Shown one piece after another: positions 33,020 to 42,689 of a stretch of 64,000 nucleotides of DNA. Each line of letters begins with the position of its first letter. Position 1 is the first letter of the stretch. The notes beneath the pieces are model-generated. The model was not told the DNA's origin and made no database searches. It was given only the letters and a program-made list of their open reading frames with translations. The stretch is from NCBI RefSeq assembly GCF_900142985.1, contig NZ_LT670849.1:4108501-4172500 (forward strand), read 5' to 3'. This stretch comes from Bradyrhizobium erythrophlei. GTDB taxonomy: Bacteria > Pseudomonadota > Alphaproteobacteria > Rhizobiales > Xanthobacteraceae. The translations under genes were made by a program, and so were the position numbers.

Positions 33020-33367
33020 AGCCTCCTGCCACCTGCGCTTGCTTGCCGGATTCGTCGTCCGCGTCCGCCGGCAGGTTCACCACCTCGGCGATAGAAACGT
33101 AGGATATCGTCTATTGTTTCTTTAGGGGTGATCACAAAGCAGTGATAATACGTGATCTTCCGCGATCAGTTTCGCTGGAAAAGATCGAAAAACTCAGAAT
33201 TATTAAGTAAATATAGCCACTTAAGGTTCCAACAGGATTTCGACGCAAAAATGGCCCGGATTACGGGAAATTAAGAAATCAGTTGCCTGTGTCCGAAAAA
33301 CATATGCCGTTTCGCACTGATTTGCGAGCCAAGGCGCTGTTCCCTGAGGGTTTTCCGGTGTCGCGGC
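33020..33367. promoter_or_regulatory. A+T-rich intergenic region, probable promoter of the small membrane protein
   Basis: About 350 bases between the 67-residue gene and the end of flhA, with no gene. The palindrome GTGATCAC near 33127 and two further GTGAT/GATC half-copies within 40 bases could be an operator. A TATAG and TTAAG-rich stretch (about 33205-33235) is the most A+T-rich part of the neighbourhood. Nothing else was recognised. Confidence 0.35.
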
Positions 33368-35497
33368 TTAAATGCTGCCGACCGTCTTCAGCCGGGCACG
33401 GGGGTGGATTTCGGCCTGCGACAAAACGGTCGTCTGGGCCCGGAAGCGCTCAACCAGAGAACGAACGAAGGGCCGGATCGAGGCGGACGTTACCAGAACG
33501 GGCGACTCGCCCTCGCGCGCGGCCTGTTCGAAACGGTCGCGGACGATCGTCATGAATTCCGACAGCCGCGACGGCTGCATCGCGAGGCTGCGCTCCTCAC
33601 CCTGGCCGATCAGCGATTCCGCAAACGCCTGTTCCCATTTCGCCGACAGCGCGATCAGCGGCAGGTAGCCGTTGATCGTGGTGTTCTGGGCGCAGATCTG
33701 CCGCGCCAGACGCGCACGGACGTGCTCGACCACCGTCGCCGGGTTGCGCGAGAAGGCGAGCGCGTCGGCAATGCCTTCGAGAATGGTGGAGAGATCGCGG
33801 ATCGAAATGCGCTCGGCGAGCAACAACTGGAGCACGCGCTGGATGCCGGAGATCGTGATCTGGGTCGGAACGATGTCCTTGACGAGTTCGCCCTGTTCCT
33901 TCGGCAATTCCTTGATGAGCTTCTGCACCTCGCCATAGGACAACAGATCCGACACGTTGTTCTTGAGCAGCTCGGTGAGGTGGGTCGACATCACGGTCGC
34001 GGCGTCGACGACGGTGTAGCCCTTGAGCGTGGCTTCTTCCTTCATGCTGGCGTCGACCCAGGTGGCGGGCAGGCCAAACGTCGGCTCGGTGGTGTGGATG
34101 CCCGGCACGTCGACCTGGCTGCCGCCGGGATCCATCGCCATGAACTGGTTCGGCCAGATCCGGCCCGTGCCCGCATCCACTTCCTTGATCTTGATGATGT
34201 AGGTGTTGGCCTCGAGCTGCACGTTGTCGAGGATGCGCACCGAGGGCATCACGAAGCCCATCTCGATCGCAAGCGAGCGGCGCAATGCCTTGATCTGTTC
34301 GGTCAACCGGTCGGTGCCGTCCGGACCGTTCACCAGCGGCAGCAGCGCGTAACCGAGTTCGATCTTGAGGTCGTCGATCTTGAGCGCAGCCGAGATCGGC
34401 TCCTCGGCCGCAGCCGCCGCAGCCGCGGCCGCCGCCGGGGTCGCTGCCGCTGCGCTTGCGGCCGCGGCGGTGGCTGTGCGCTTATGCTTGCGGGCCGAAA
34501 ACGCCAGCGCCGCGGCGCCGCCGCCCAGCGCCAGAAACGGCAGCATCGGAATGCCAGGCAGCAGAGAAAGCACCAGCATCACCCCGGCCGACATGCCGAG
34601 CGCCTGCGGATAACCCGACAGCTGCTTCATCAAGGCCTTGTCGGCCGCGCCCGATACGCCGGCCTTCGAGACCAGAAGGCCCGCCGCGGTCGAGACGATC
34701 AGCGCCGGGATCTGGGTGACGAGGCCGTCGCCGACGGTGAGCAGCGTGTAGGTGTGGGCCGCTTCGGAAAAACTCAGGGATTGCTGCGCCACCCCGATGA
34801 TGATGCCGCCGATAATGTTGATGAACACGACGAGCAGGCCCGCCACCGCGTCGCCGCGCACGAACTTCGAGGCACCGTCCATGGCGCCGAAGAAGCCGCT
34901 TTCGTCTTCCAGCGCCTTGCGCCGTTCCTTGGCGACCTTCTCGTCGATCAGGCCGGCGGAGAGATCGGCGTCGATCGCCATCTGCTTGCCGGGCATGGAG
35001 TCGAGGTGGAAGCGGGCGGCGACTTCGGCGATGCGGCCCGAACCCTTGGTGATGACGACGAAGTTCACGATCACCAGGATCGCAAACACGATGATGCCGA
35101 TGACGTAATTGCCGCCCATCACGAAGCCGCCGAAGGCTTCGATGACATGGCCGGCGGCATCCGTCCCTTCATGGCCGTGGGAGAGGATCAACCGCGTTGA
35201 GGCGAGGTTGAGCGACAGCCGCAGCATGGTCGAGATCAAGAGGATGGTCGGAAATGCCGAGAATTCCAGTGGCGCCTGGATGAACAGCGAGGTCATCAGG
35301 ATCAGGATCGACAACGTGATCGAGATCGCCAGAAACAGGTCGAGGATGACCGAGGGCAGAGGGAGGATCAGCACCACCAGGATGGTGAGGATGCCGAAGG
35401 CGAGCGCGAGATCGCCGCGCTTGAGGATGGTGCCGATTTCGCTGAGGCTGAAATTGGAGGGAGCGGCTGTGCCCTGGCCTGCCGTGATGTCGACCAT
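33368..35497 (-). CDS. flhA: FlhA flagellar type III export gate
   Basis: 709 residues from the ATG at 35497, which follows a GAGGAG ribosome-binding site nine bases upstream. The frame stays open to 35599, but the extra residues are not family-like. The N-terminal half has eight helices with family blocks FLAISITLSILILMTSLF, FPTILLISTMLRLSLNLAS and MPGKQMAIDADLSAG. A linker of about 20 Ala residues precedes the cytoplasmic domain. FlhA forms the nonameric export ring that receives substrates. A candidate CtrA site lies upstream at 35672. Confidence 0.95.
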   Translation of the reverse strand: MVDITAGQGTAAPSNFSLSEIGTILKRGDLALAFGILTILVVLILPLPSVILDLFLAISITLSILILMTSLFIQAPLEFSAFPTILLISTMLRLSLNLASTRLILSHGHEGTDAAGHVIEAFGGFVMGGNYVIGIIVFAILVIVNFVVITKGSGRIAEVAARFHLDSMPGKQMAIDADLSAGLIDEKVAKERRKALEDESGFFGAMDGASKFVRGDAVAGLLVVFINIIGGIIIGVAQQSLSFSEAAHTYTLLTVGDGLVTQIPALIVSTAAGLLVSKAGVSGAADKALMKQLSGYPQALGMSAGVMLVLSLLPGIPMLPFLALGGGAAALAFSARKHKRTATAAAASAAAATPAAAAAAAAAAEEPISAALKIDDLKIELGYALLPLVNGPDGTDRLTEQIKALRRSLAIEMGFVMPSVRILDNVQLEANTYIIKIKEVDAGTGRIWPNQFMAMDPGGSQVDVPGIHTTEPTFGLPATWVDASMKEEATLKGYTVVDAATVMSTHLTELLKNNVSDLLSYGEVQKLIKELPKEQGELVKDIVPTQITISGIQRVLQLLLAERISIRDLSTILEGIADALAFSRNPATVVEHVRARLARQICAQNTTINGYLPLIALSAKWEQAFAESLIGQGEERSLAMQPSRLSEFMTIVRDRFEQAAREGESPVLVTSASIRPFVRSLVERFRAQTTVLSQAEIHPRARLKTVGSI

Positions 35498-35671
35498 CGA
35501 ACCCAACTCCTCCCGCGAATGCCGACCACGGCGACCAAACGTCTGCGCGGCGGCCGCAGGGCCACCGTTTCGAAAGTGAGGCACCGCACTGGCGTCCACG
35601 GAGTACTCCCCCGTTTTACGCGGCTGACGACACTCGACTTCTCAACTGGGCAATTTTTGCCCGGTGTATGG

Positions 35672-35686
35672 TTAGCAAACGGTTAA
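35672..35686. promoter_or_regulatory. Candidate CtrA-binding site upstream of flhA
   Basis: TTAG-N7-TTAA (TTAG 35672-35675, TTAA 35683-35686) is one base off the CtrA consensus and on the minus strand reads TTAACC-N5-CTAAC. It lies 175 bases before the flhA start and in front of a plus-strand transporter gene. A role in either promoter is possible. Confidence 0.4.
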
Positions 35687-35844
35687 CGCGGGGTGATTTC
35701 GACCGATCAAGCGGCAAATGGCCGCCGCTTGCGGCGGTAGCATTCAGTCCGCGCGTCCGCCGCCGCCTTCTCGTCCGCATCGCTTGTTCCCATCGTCTTG
35801 CGCGAGGCGCGTCAGCACGTGGCAACACGGTCTTGCGCATCTGC

Positions 35845-37146
35845 ATGCCCAATATCGCGGCATTGTGGGTTGACCGTAGGCAAAATGGCAGCAACTCTGC
35901 TTACGCCGTGGACACTACCGTCGACCTCACCCGACATTCTCCGCCGTTCGTTCCCGACTCGCGCCGGGCATGGACGCGCCTTGTCGTGGCCGTGCTGATC
36001 GGCTCGCTCGGCAGCGTCGGCATGTGGTCCGTCGTGGTCGCGCTTCCCACCGTTCAGAGTGAATTTGCGGCGACGCGCGGCATCGCCTCGCTCGCTTTCA
36101 CGCTGGCGATGCTTGGTTTCGGCATTGGCCAGGTCGTGACGGGCAGGATCAGCGACCGCTACGGCATCGTCGCGGCGATCGGCGTCGGCATCGGCCTTCT
36201 CGGTCTCGGCTATGTCGGCGCGGGGCTGTCGCCCACGATCTGGCAATACACCCTGGTGCACTTTCTCATCGGCTTGTCTTCGGCGGCGACGTTTGGACCG
36301 CTGATGGCGGAAGCCTCGCACTGGTTCGACCGCTATCGGGGACTGGCGGTCGCGATCGCTGCCAGCGGCAACTACATCGGCGGCACGATCTGGCCGCCGC
36401 TCACCAATTGGGGCATTCAATCGGCCGGTTGGCGCGATACCCATATTGCGATCGGCATTTTCACGGCCGTGGCGATGACGCTGGCGCTGATTGTGCTGCG
36501 CCTGCTGATGGGAGTGGGAACGCGGCGCAGCCACGTCAACGCAGCCGCGCCGCGGGTCGATTTGCGGCTGTCCACCAATGCGCTGACTGCAATTCTGTCG
36601 CTGGCGAGCATTGCCTGTTGCGTGGCGATGTCGATGCCGCAGGTTCATATCGTCGCTTATTGCGGCGACCTCGGTTATGGCGTGGCGCGAGGCGCCGAAA
36701 TGCTGTCGCTGATGCTCGGTTTCGGCATCGTCAGCCGCATCGGTTCGGGCTTTCTCGCCGACAGGATCGGCGGCATCCGCACGCTGCTGATCGGCTCGAT
36801 CGCGCAAGGCTCGGCGCTGTTGATGTATCTGTTCTTCGATGGCCTGACGTCGCTTTACGTCATTTCCGCGCTGTTCGGCCTGTTCCAGGGCGGCATCGTG
36901 CCGAGCTATGCCATCATTGTGCGCGAGGCGATGCCGGCTTCGGAAGCTGCGACCCGGATCGGGATCGTGATCTTTGCGTCCGTGTTCGGGATGTCGTTCG
37001 GGGGCTGGGTGTCGGGCGTGATCTTCGACGCCACCGGCTCCTACGCGGCCGCATTTCTCAACGGGCTGGCGTGGAACGCGCTCAACATCACCATCACGGT
37101 CGCGCTGCTGCTGCGCGCCCGGCAGCGGCTGGCGATGGCGGTTTAA
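35845..37146 (+). CDS. MFS transporter
   Basis: 433 residues from the ATG at 35845; a GTG at 35908 is an alternative start and the frame is open further 5'. Twelve hydrophobic segments are visible, with the MFS loop 2-3 motif as GRISDRYG (about 111-118) and a second copy ADRIGGIR after helix 8. The general look (LPTVQSEFAATRGIASLAFTLAMLGFGIGQ) resembles the oxalate/formate antiporter and monocarboxylate group. The substrate is unknown. It is not clearly in an operon. Confidence 0.82.
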   Translation: MPNIAALWVDRRQNGSNSAYAVDTTVDLTRHSPPFVPDSRRAWTRLVVAVLIGSLGSVGMWSVVVALPTVQSEFAATRGIASLAFTLAMLGFGIGQVVTGRISDRYGIVAAIGVGIGLLGLGYVGAGLSPTIWQYTLVHFLIGLSSAATFGPLMAEASHWFDRYRGLAVAIAASGNYIGGTIWPPLTNWGIQSAGWRDTHIAIGIFTAVAMTLALIVLRLLMGVGTRRSHVNAAAPRVDLRLSTNALTAILSLASIACCVAMSMPQVHIVAYCGDLGYGVARGAEMLSLMLGFGIVSRIGSGFLADRIGGIRTLLIGSIAQGSALLMYLFFDGLTSLYVISALFGLFQGGIVPSYAIIVREAMPASEAATRIGIVIFASVFGMSFGGWVSGVIFDATGSYAAAFLNGLAWNALNITITVALLLRARQRLAMAV

Positions 37147-37160
37147 CGGCGTGGCGCGGC

Positions 37161-37370
37161 TTAGCGCGTGCCGGCCTTCAGGGCGGGACTGTCGAAAACC
37201 ACGTCGATCAGATCGTCGGAGACGAGCGGCTCCCGCTGTATGACGAGGCGGAAGACGTCGTGGCAGGCGGGACATTCATAAGCCCGCACGTCGTGCCGGT
37301 TTCTGCCGGGCCTGATGCTGATCAGCGTTCTTTCGAGGTTGCAGCTTGTGCAGGTCGGTGCGCCCGCCAT
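37161..37370 (-). CDS. Small zinc-ribbon protein
   Basis: 69 residues from the ATG at 37370. Two CxxC pairs, CTSC (about residue 6) and CPAC (about 32), form a probable zinc ribbon, followed by a hydrophobic DVFRLVIQREPLVSDDLIDVVFD tail. Frames upstream continue but lack a start of quality. The function is unknown; third protein of this kind in the window. Confidence 0.5.
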   Translation of the reverse strand: MAGAPTCTSCNLERTLISIRPGRNRHDVRAYECPACHDVFRLVIQREPLVSDDLIDVVFDSPALKAGTR

Positions 37371-37646
37371 GTCCGTCGCCTTCTTCGCGTAATGGTTGTT
37401 TGACGGCCGCACACTATCTTGGTTGCTCCGGGTAGCGGTTAATTTAATGAACCGTACGAATACGGGCCGGAGGATTACGGACCTCTCCACTGCCTGATGC
37501 AGAAAAGCGCTGAATATGCAGCCCATTTGGGCAGCGCCGCGCGTGCGAATCCTGTAACGAATGTCAACAGGCTGTCACAGTCGTAGTCCTTGTTCGGGAC
37601 GCCTCGATTTGTAGGCCTGTCATTTTTACGTTTGCCTTTTGGATTC

Positions 37647-38252
37647 ATGACCGAGCCCATTTCAACTTTGCCGGCATCGACTGAGACCACGGAGGTCCTG
37701 CGGTTCTTGCGCAGGTTCGCCGACCTGATGTCGACCAGCAGCAATTCGGACAATCTGCTGCGCGCGGCCGGGCTGCTTGAGACGCAGGGCAACCTCCTGA
37801 AGGAAACAACAGAGCTGCTTCAGGCCGAGCGCAGCCGGGCCGCTGCCGGCGCCGAGACCCGCACGGCGTTCGAGCTAAGGATCGGTGAGATGGAGCGCGA
37901 AATCCTTGCTTTGACGTCGCGGCTCGCCGAACAGCAATCGCGCGCGGACGAAGTCGTCGCCGAAATGGAGCGCCGGCAAGGCGAATTCCTGCAACGGGCC
38001 GAAGAGGCGGAAGCCCGTCTGGTGGCGATCCGGGAGGCGCCGCCCGAGATACCGGAAGGCTCCGTCGCCGTGCAGCTCTCGACCTTGCAGGTCGCGAAGG
38101 CGCAGTTCGAATCGCTTGCTGCGAGCTTCGAAAAGTCCGGCAATATCGTCTCGCAGGTGATGTGCGAAGCCAGCGCCTCAACGCTCGATCGCGTGATCCT
38201 TGATGCCGCCGCAGGCGATGATGCGGACGATCGTGCCCAGGACGCGGCCTGA
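37647..38252 (+). CDS. Coiled-coil protein of unknown function
   Basis: 201 residues from the ATG at 37647. About residues 50-130 form a charged heptad-rich coiled coil (LLETQGNLLKETTELLQAERSR, MEREILALTSRLAEQQSR). The remainder is helical, with one Cys near the C-terminus (SQVMCEAS) and an acidic end. No membrane segment is present, so it is cytoplasmic. No family recognised. Confidence 0.6.
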   Translation: MTEPISTLPASTETTEVLRFLRRFADLMSTSSNSDNLLRAAGLLETQGNLLKETTELLQAERSRAAAGAETRTAFELRIGEMEREILALTSRLAEQQSRADEVVAEMERRQGEFLQRAEEAEARLVAIREAPPEIPEGSVAVQLSTLQVAKAQFESLAASFEKSGNIVSQVMCEASASTLDRVILDAAAGDDADDRAQDAA

Positions 38253-38404
38253 CGGCCGCTTCAGGCCCAAGTACAGTCAGGCAGTAGAATCAAGCGAATT
38301 TCGCGCCCTCGGCTGATCGCGCAAAACTTTTGGCCGTCGAGATGATAGGATGGGCAGCGCCGGCGGTGACCGCTGCTGCTGCCATCGCTCGCGACGGGAT
38401 TGTG

Positions 38405-39643
38405 ATGACCGGGAACATCAAAACGCCACTCGAAAAATTGCCGGTAACGCTGCGCGACGTCGAAGCGGCCGCGGCAACGCTCGCCGGCTTCGTCAAGCGC
38501 ACGAATTTCGACCACAGCCGCACGCTGTCCGACATCACCGGCGCGGAGATCTGGCTCAAATTCGAGAACTTGCAGTTCACGGCGACCTTCAAGGAGCGCG
38601 GCGCTCTCAATCGGCTGTCGGCGCTGTCGGCCGACCAGCGCAGACAGGGCGTGATCGCGGCCTCGGCCGGCAATCACGCACAGGGCGTCGCCTACCACGC
38701 CGCGCGCCTCGAGATTCCCTCGACCATCTACGTGCCCGTTGGCACGCCCACGGTGAAGATCGAGAACACCCGGCGCCATGGCGCGACCGTGATCGAAGGC
38801 GGCGTCACCCTGGAAGAAGCGGCTTCGCTCGCCAAGGCCTACGGCGCAAGCCGCGGACTGACCTACATTCATCCCTACGACGATCCGCTGATCATCGCGG
38901 GGCAGGGCACGATCGCGCTGGAGATATTGTCATCGGTACCCGATCTCGACGTGCTGATCGTCCCGATCGGCGGCGGCGGGCTCATCTCCGGCATGGCGGT
39001 CGCCGCCAAGACGCTGAAGCCCGGAATCGAGGTCGTCGGCGTCCAGGCTGCGCTCTACCCGTCGATGTATAATGTGATCAAGGCGCAGACGCTGCCGATG
39101 CGCGGCGATACGCTGGCGGAAGGAATCGCGGTGAAGGCGCCGGGCGCCATCACCTCCGAAATCGTGCGCGCGCTGGTCGACGACATCGTTCTCGTCACCG
39201 AGCAGGATGTCGAGCATGCGCTGAGCCTGCTGTTGAACATCGAGAAGTCCGTCACCGAAGGCGCCGGCGCGGCCGGTCTTGCCGCCGTGCTCGCCGATCC
39301 CGATCGCTTCCGCGGCCGCAAGCTTGGCCTGGTGCTGAGCGGCGGCAACATCGACCCGCGTCTGTTGTCAGGCGTGCTGACGCGCCAGCTCGCGCGAGAA
39401 GGCCGGCTGTCGCGGCTGCGCTTCGATATCGTCGACCGGCCGGGGCAGCTTGCCGCCGTCGTCGCGGTGTTGAGCAACGCCGGGGCCAACATCGTGGAGG
39501 TCTCGCACCAGCGGATTTTCACCGACCTGCCGGCCAAGGATGTGGTTCTCGAGGTCCTCATCGAGAGCCGCGACCGCGCGCATCTGGCTTCGATCATCAA
39601 GGCCTTGAAGACCGCCGGCATTCAGGTCGAGGTACTTGGCTAG
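38405..39643 (+). CDS. Threonine ammonia-lyase (catabolic/biosynthetic threonine deaminase family)
   Basis: 412 residues from the ATG at 38405. The PLP-binding Lys is in ATFKERGALN (about 64-73), substrate-binding ASAGNHAQGVAYHA follows, and PIGGGGLISGMA is the phosphate-binding loop. The C-terminal 75 residues are a single ACT domain, a length typical of TdcB-like enzymes with ACT (about 400) rather than the two-ACT IlvA. It converts threonine to 2-oxobutyrate and ammonia. Its stop overlaps the convergent ABC permease by 4 bases. Confidence 0.9.
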   Translation: MTGNIKTPLEKLPVTLRDVEAAAATLAGFVKRTNFDHSRTLSDITGAEIWLKFENLQFTATFKERGALNRLSALSADQRRQGVIAASAGNHAQGVAYHAARLEIPSTIYVPVGTPTVKIENTRRHGATVIEGGVTLEEAASLAKAYGASRGLTYIHPYDDPLIIAGQGTIALEILSSVPDLDVLIVPIGGGGLISGMAVAAKTLKPGIEVVGVQAALYPSMYNVIKAQTLPMRGDTLAEGIAVKAPGAITSEIVRALVDDIVLVTEQDVEHALSLLLNIEKSVTEGAGAAGLAAVLADPDRFRGRKLGLVLSGGNIDPRLLSGVLTRQLAREGRLSRLRFDIVDRPGQLAAVVAVLSNAGANIVEVSHQRIFTDLPAKDVVLEVLIESRDRAHLASIIKALKTAGIQVEVLG

Positions 39644-40416
39644 CCGCCGCCGGTAAAGTTTTCGCTGCGCACGGCCCAGCCGGTCACGCGCCCTTCGATC
39701 AGCGAAAAGCCGGCATAGAGCGCCACGCCGAGAATGGCGAGGATGAACAGGCCGGCAAACACCAGCGGCACGTCGAAGCTCGAGCTTGCGATCATCATCA
39801 AATTGCCGATGCCGCGGTTGGAGGCCACCGTCTCCGAGATCACCGCGCCGACAAAGGCCAGCGTGGCGGCGACTTTGAGCGAAGCAAAGAAGTAAGGCAT
39901 CGTGCGCGGCAGGCCGATGTTCCAGAGGATCTCCCACTTGGTCGCGCGCAGCGTGCGCATCACATCCTGCAATTCGGGTTCGGTGGCGGCCAGTCCCGTC
40001 GCGACGTTCACGACGATCGGAAAGATGCACATGATCATGGCGGTGAGCACCGCGGGCACGGTGCCGGCGCCGAACCACAACACGAAGATCGGCACGACAG
40101 CGACTTTCGGGATCGAGGAAAACCCCACCAGCAACGGGTAGGCGACGTCGTACGCGAGACGCGACGATCCGATCAGAATCCCCAACAAAACGCCGATGGC
40201 GATCCCGAGCGCAAAGCCGACCAGCGTCGTATAGAGCGTCTGGACCGCGTGCGGCCAGATCGCGGGAAAGCGTGTCCACAGCGTCACCAGGATCTGGCTC
40301 GGCCGCGGCAGCACGATGTCGGAGACATTAAAGATCAGGCACAAAACCTCCCAAGCCACGAAGAAGCCGAGGATGCAGACGATCGACAGAATCTGACGGC
40401 GGACGGTCTCGTTCAT
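39640..40416 (-). CDS. ABC transporter permease, SsuC/TauC-like
   Basis: 258 residues with six hydrophobic helices and the EAA loop AATEPELQDVMRTLRATKWEIL. This is the ordinary permease of the nitrate/sulfonate/taurine/pyrimidine-precursor importer group. It overlaps the ATPase gene by four bases (ATGA at 40413-40416) and forms an operon with it and the hydrolase genes. Its substrate is probably the cyclic ureide of the neighbouring enzymes. Confidence 0.88.
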   Translation of the reverse strand: MNETVRRQILSIVCILGFFVAWEVLCLIFNVSDIVLPRPSQILVTLWTRFPAIWPHAVQTLYTTLVGFALGIAIGVLLGILIGSSRLAYDVAYPLLVGFSSIPKVAVVPIFVLWFGAGTVPAVLTAMIMCIFPIVVNVATGLAATEPELQDVMRTLRATKWEILWNIGLPRTMPYFFASLKVAATLAFVGAVISETVASNRGIGNLMMIASSSFDVPLVFAGLFILAILGVALYAGFSLIEGRVTGWAVRSENFTGGG

Positions 40417-41240
40417 GTCGCGTCCTCCTGGACGGCGCGTGCGGCGACGATGCGTTCGCGTAAGCGTTGGGTGAGGGAGACGAATTCGGGCTGAAAGGAA
40501 ATTTCGATGGTGCGAGGCCTGGCGAACGGCACCTCGCTATCGTCGACAATACGCCCGGGCCTGGCCTGCATCACGCAAATGCGGCCGGCGAGATAGGCGG
40601 CTTCCTTGAGATCGTGCGTGACCAGCAAGACCGTCGGCCGCTTCTCGATCCACAATTGCTGCATGATCTCCCACAATTCCTCGCGGGTGAACTGGTCGAG
40701 CGCGCCAAAGGGCTCATCGAGCAACAACAGCGTCGGATCGTGGATCAGCGCGCGGCACAGCGAAGCGCGCTGCTGCATGCCGCCGGAGAGTTGCCAGGGA
40801 AACTTGTCGCCAAAACCGGCGAGGCCCACCCTTGCCAACGACGCTTCGACGCGGTCGCGATATTCGCCGCGCTTCTTGCGGGAAAATTCCTTTTTGAATG
40901 GCGGCACGATCTTCAGCGGCATCATGACGTTGTCGCGGACATTCAGCCACGGCAGCAGCGTCGGATTCTGGAACGCCATGCCGATCCGCGCGCTCTCGGC
41001 ATCCACCTCGCGCCCGGCCACGAACACGTTGCCTTCGGTCGCGGCCAGCGTACCGGCGACAAGCTTCAGGATGGTCGACTTGCCGCAGCCGGACGGACCG
41101 ACGAGGGCGACGAATTCACCATGGCTGATGCGCAACGACGTCTCGCTGAGCGCCGTCACCTTGTTCTTGCCGCCGAAGGTCACCCGCACCTTTTCCAGGT
41201 CGATGACGTTCCCTACGGGAAGCGGGAGGGAATCGGCCAT
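40413..41240 (-). CDS. ABC transporter ATP-binding protein, SsuB/TauB-like
   Basis: 275 residues from the ATG at 41240. Walker A is GPSGCGKST (about 51-59), signature LSGGMQQR, Walker B LLLLDEPFGALD, and the H-loop His in LLVTHDLKEA. The start is taken just after the upstream stop because the longer frame has a Pro-rich junk N-terminus. It drives the transporter with the permease 39640-40416 and the binding protein 43503-44564. Confidence 0.9.
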   Translation of the reverse strand: MADSLPLPVGNVIDLEKVRVTFGGKNKVTALSETSLRISHGEFVALVGPSGCGKSTILKLVAGTLAATEGNVFVAGREVDAESARIGMAFQNPTLLPWLNVRDNVMMPLKIVPPFKKEFSRKKRGEYRDRVEASLARVGLAGFGDKFPWQLSGGMQQRASLCRALIHDPTLLLLDEPFGALDQFTREELWEIMQQLWIEKRPTVLLVTHDLKEAAYLAGRICVMQARPGRIVDDSEVPFARPRTIEISFQPEFVSLTQRLRERIVAARAVQEDAT

Positions 41241-41244
41241 CTTG

Positions 41245-42675
41245 CTAGCCTTTTCCGCCGGTGACGGCGGCCATGGTGGCATCGGTATTTTTCGGTGCCG
41301 GCGCCGGCATCTTCTGGATCGTATGAACCGAACGGCCGGTGCCGCGCGCCTGTTCGTTCAGCACGCGGTTCTTCATGACGAAGCGGCCGCGCACGATGGT
41401 GTGGATCGGCAGCGCCGTACAACTCCAGCCCTGCCACGGCGAGATTTTCGATTTCGACTGGATTTTCGCGTCGTCGATGCTCCAGCGGCGGTTCATGTCA
41501 ACGATCGCGATGTCGGCATCAGACCCAACTGTGAGCGTGCCCTTGCGCGGGTAGAGCCCGAACTGCTTCGCCGGATTTTCCGCGCTCCAGCGCACATAGT
41601 CGCGGATGGTGGCGCGGCCGCGATTGATCTCGGTCAGCATCAGCGGCATTTGCGTTTCGACGCCGGGGAAGCCGCAATCGACGGTCCAGATATCGTTACG
41701 CGTTTTCTCTTCCGGCGTATGCGGCGCATGATCGGTCGCCACCATGTCGATGGTGCCGTCGATCAGCGCGTTCCATAGCGGCTCCCGGTTTGGCGCCTCG
41801 CGCACCGGCGGGTTGACCCGGACGATGCCGCCCGATTTCTCGTAATCCTTTTCCGACAGCAACAGATAATGCGGGCAGGTCTCGCCGGTGATCTCGACGC
41901 CGCGCGCTTTGGCTTCCGCCAGCGGGCGCAACTCGGCGGCCGAGGAGATATGCAGCACGTGGATGCGCGCGCCGGTCCATTCGGCGAGGATGGCTGCACG
42001 TGCGACCGCCTCGACTGCAACGACCGCGGGCCGTGACGCCAGGTGCGCCAGCGGCTCGGTGCGGCCGGCGGCGCGCAAGCGGGACTCGCGCCGCTCCATG
42101 ATGGAATTGGTCTCCGCATGCAGCGAAATGCGTTTTCCGGTCGGCGCGACCAGTTCGAACAGCTCCAGCATCGCGCCGGTGGAAGGCGAGGGGATGCGCC
42201 CAAACGTGTTGCCCATGTAGCACTTGAAGCCGATGACGCCGGCTTCAACCAGTTCGTCGATATGTGTCAGGCTTTCCTCGCCGAGCACGGCATAGAGCCC
42301 GTAATCGACGTAGGCCTTCTCGGAAGCGAGCTTGTGCTTGGCCGTCAGCACTTCGGCATTCGCCACCGTCGGGATCGTGTTCGGCATGTCGAACACCGTG
42401 GTGACGCCGCCGAATGCCGCAGCCGCCGTGCCGCTGCCGAAATCCTCCTTGTGCGAATAGCCGGGATCGCGGAAATGCACATGGACGTCGATCGCGCCGG
42501 GCAGCACGTGCATCCCGCTCGCGTCTAGCGTCTCGATCGCCGCGGGCATGGCCTCGGGCGCGCCGATCGCGTGGATCTTGCCGTCCTTGACCGCGATGCT
42601 GGCGCGGTACTCTGCATCGGGCGAAACCACGATGCCGCCGTGGATGACGAGATCGACCTTGTCTTGCGTGGTCAT
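41245..42675 (-). CDS. Dihydroorotase/allantoinase-like amidohydrolase
   Basis: 476 residues, a TIM-barrel cyclic amidohydrolase. The metal ligands are DVHVHFRDPGY (N-terminal), the carboxylated Lys in VIGFKCYMGN, H in LHAETN, H in VLHISS, and the Asp in MVATDHAPHT. Allantoinases, dihydroorotases and hydantoinases share these. The context (ABC importer, barbiturate/cyanurate hydrolase, LysR) suggests hydrolysis of a cyclic ureide intermediate, rather than pyrimidine biosynthesis. It is 14 bases from the SDR gene. Confidence 0.85.
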   Translation of the reverse strand: MTTQDKVDLVIHGGIVVSPDAEYRASIAVKDGKIHAIGAPEAMPAAIETLDASGMHVLPGAIDVHVHFRDPGYSHKEDFGSGTAAAAFGGVTTVFDMPNTIPTVANAEVLTAKHKLASEKAYVDYGLYAVLGEESLTHIDELVEAGVIGFKCYMGNTFGRIPSPSTGAMLELFELVAPTGKRISLHAETNSIMERRESRLRAAGRTEPLAHLASRPAVVAVEAVARAAILAEWTGARIHVLHISSAAELRPLAEAKARGVEITGETCPHYLLLSEKDYEKSGGIVRVNPPVREAPNREPLWNALIDGTIDMVATDHAPHTPEEKTRNDIWTVDCGFPGVETQMPLMLTEINRGRATIRDYVRWSAENPAKQFGLYPRKGTLTVGSDADIAIVDMNRRWSIDDAKIQSKSKISPWQGWSCTALPIHTIVRGRFVMKNRVLNEQARGTGRSVHTIQKMPAPAPKNTDATMAAVTGGKG

Positions 42676-42689
42676 CGTTTACGGCCTCC

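Noticed and set aside
33404..35200. 598-codon frame antisense to flhA
   Set aside because: Arg/Ala/Gly/His-rich shadow of flhA with no ribosome-binding site and no domain.
35812..37275. 487-codon frame antisense to the MFS transporter
   Set aside because: Shadow frame with Arg/Asp/Ala runs and no hydrophobic or catalytic segments.
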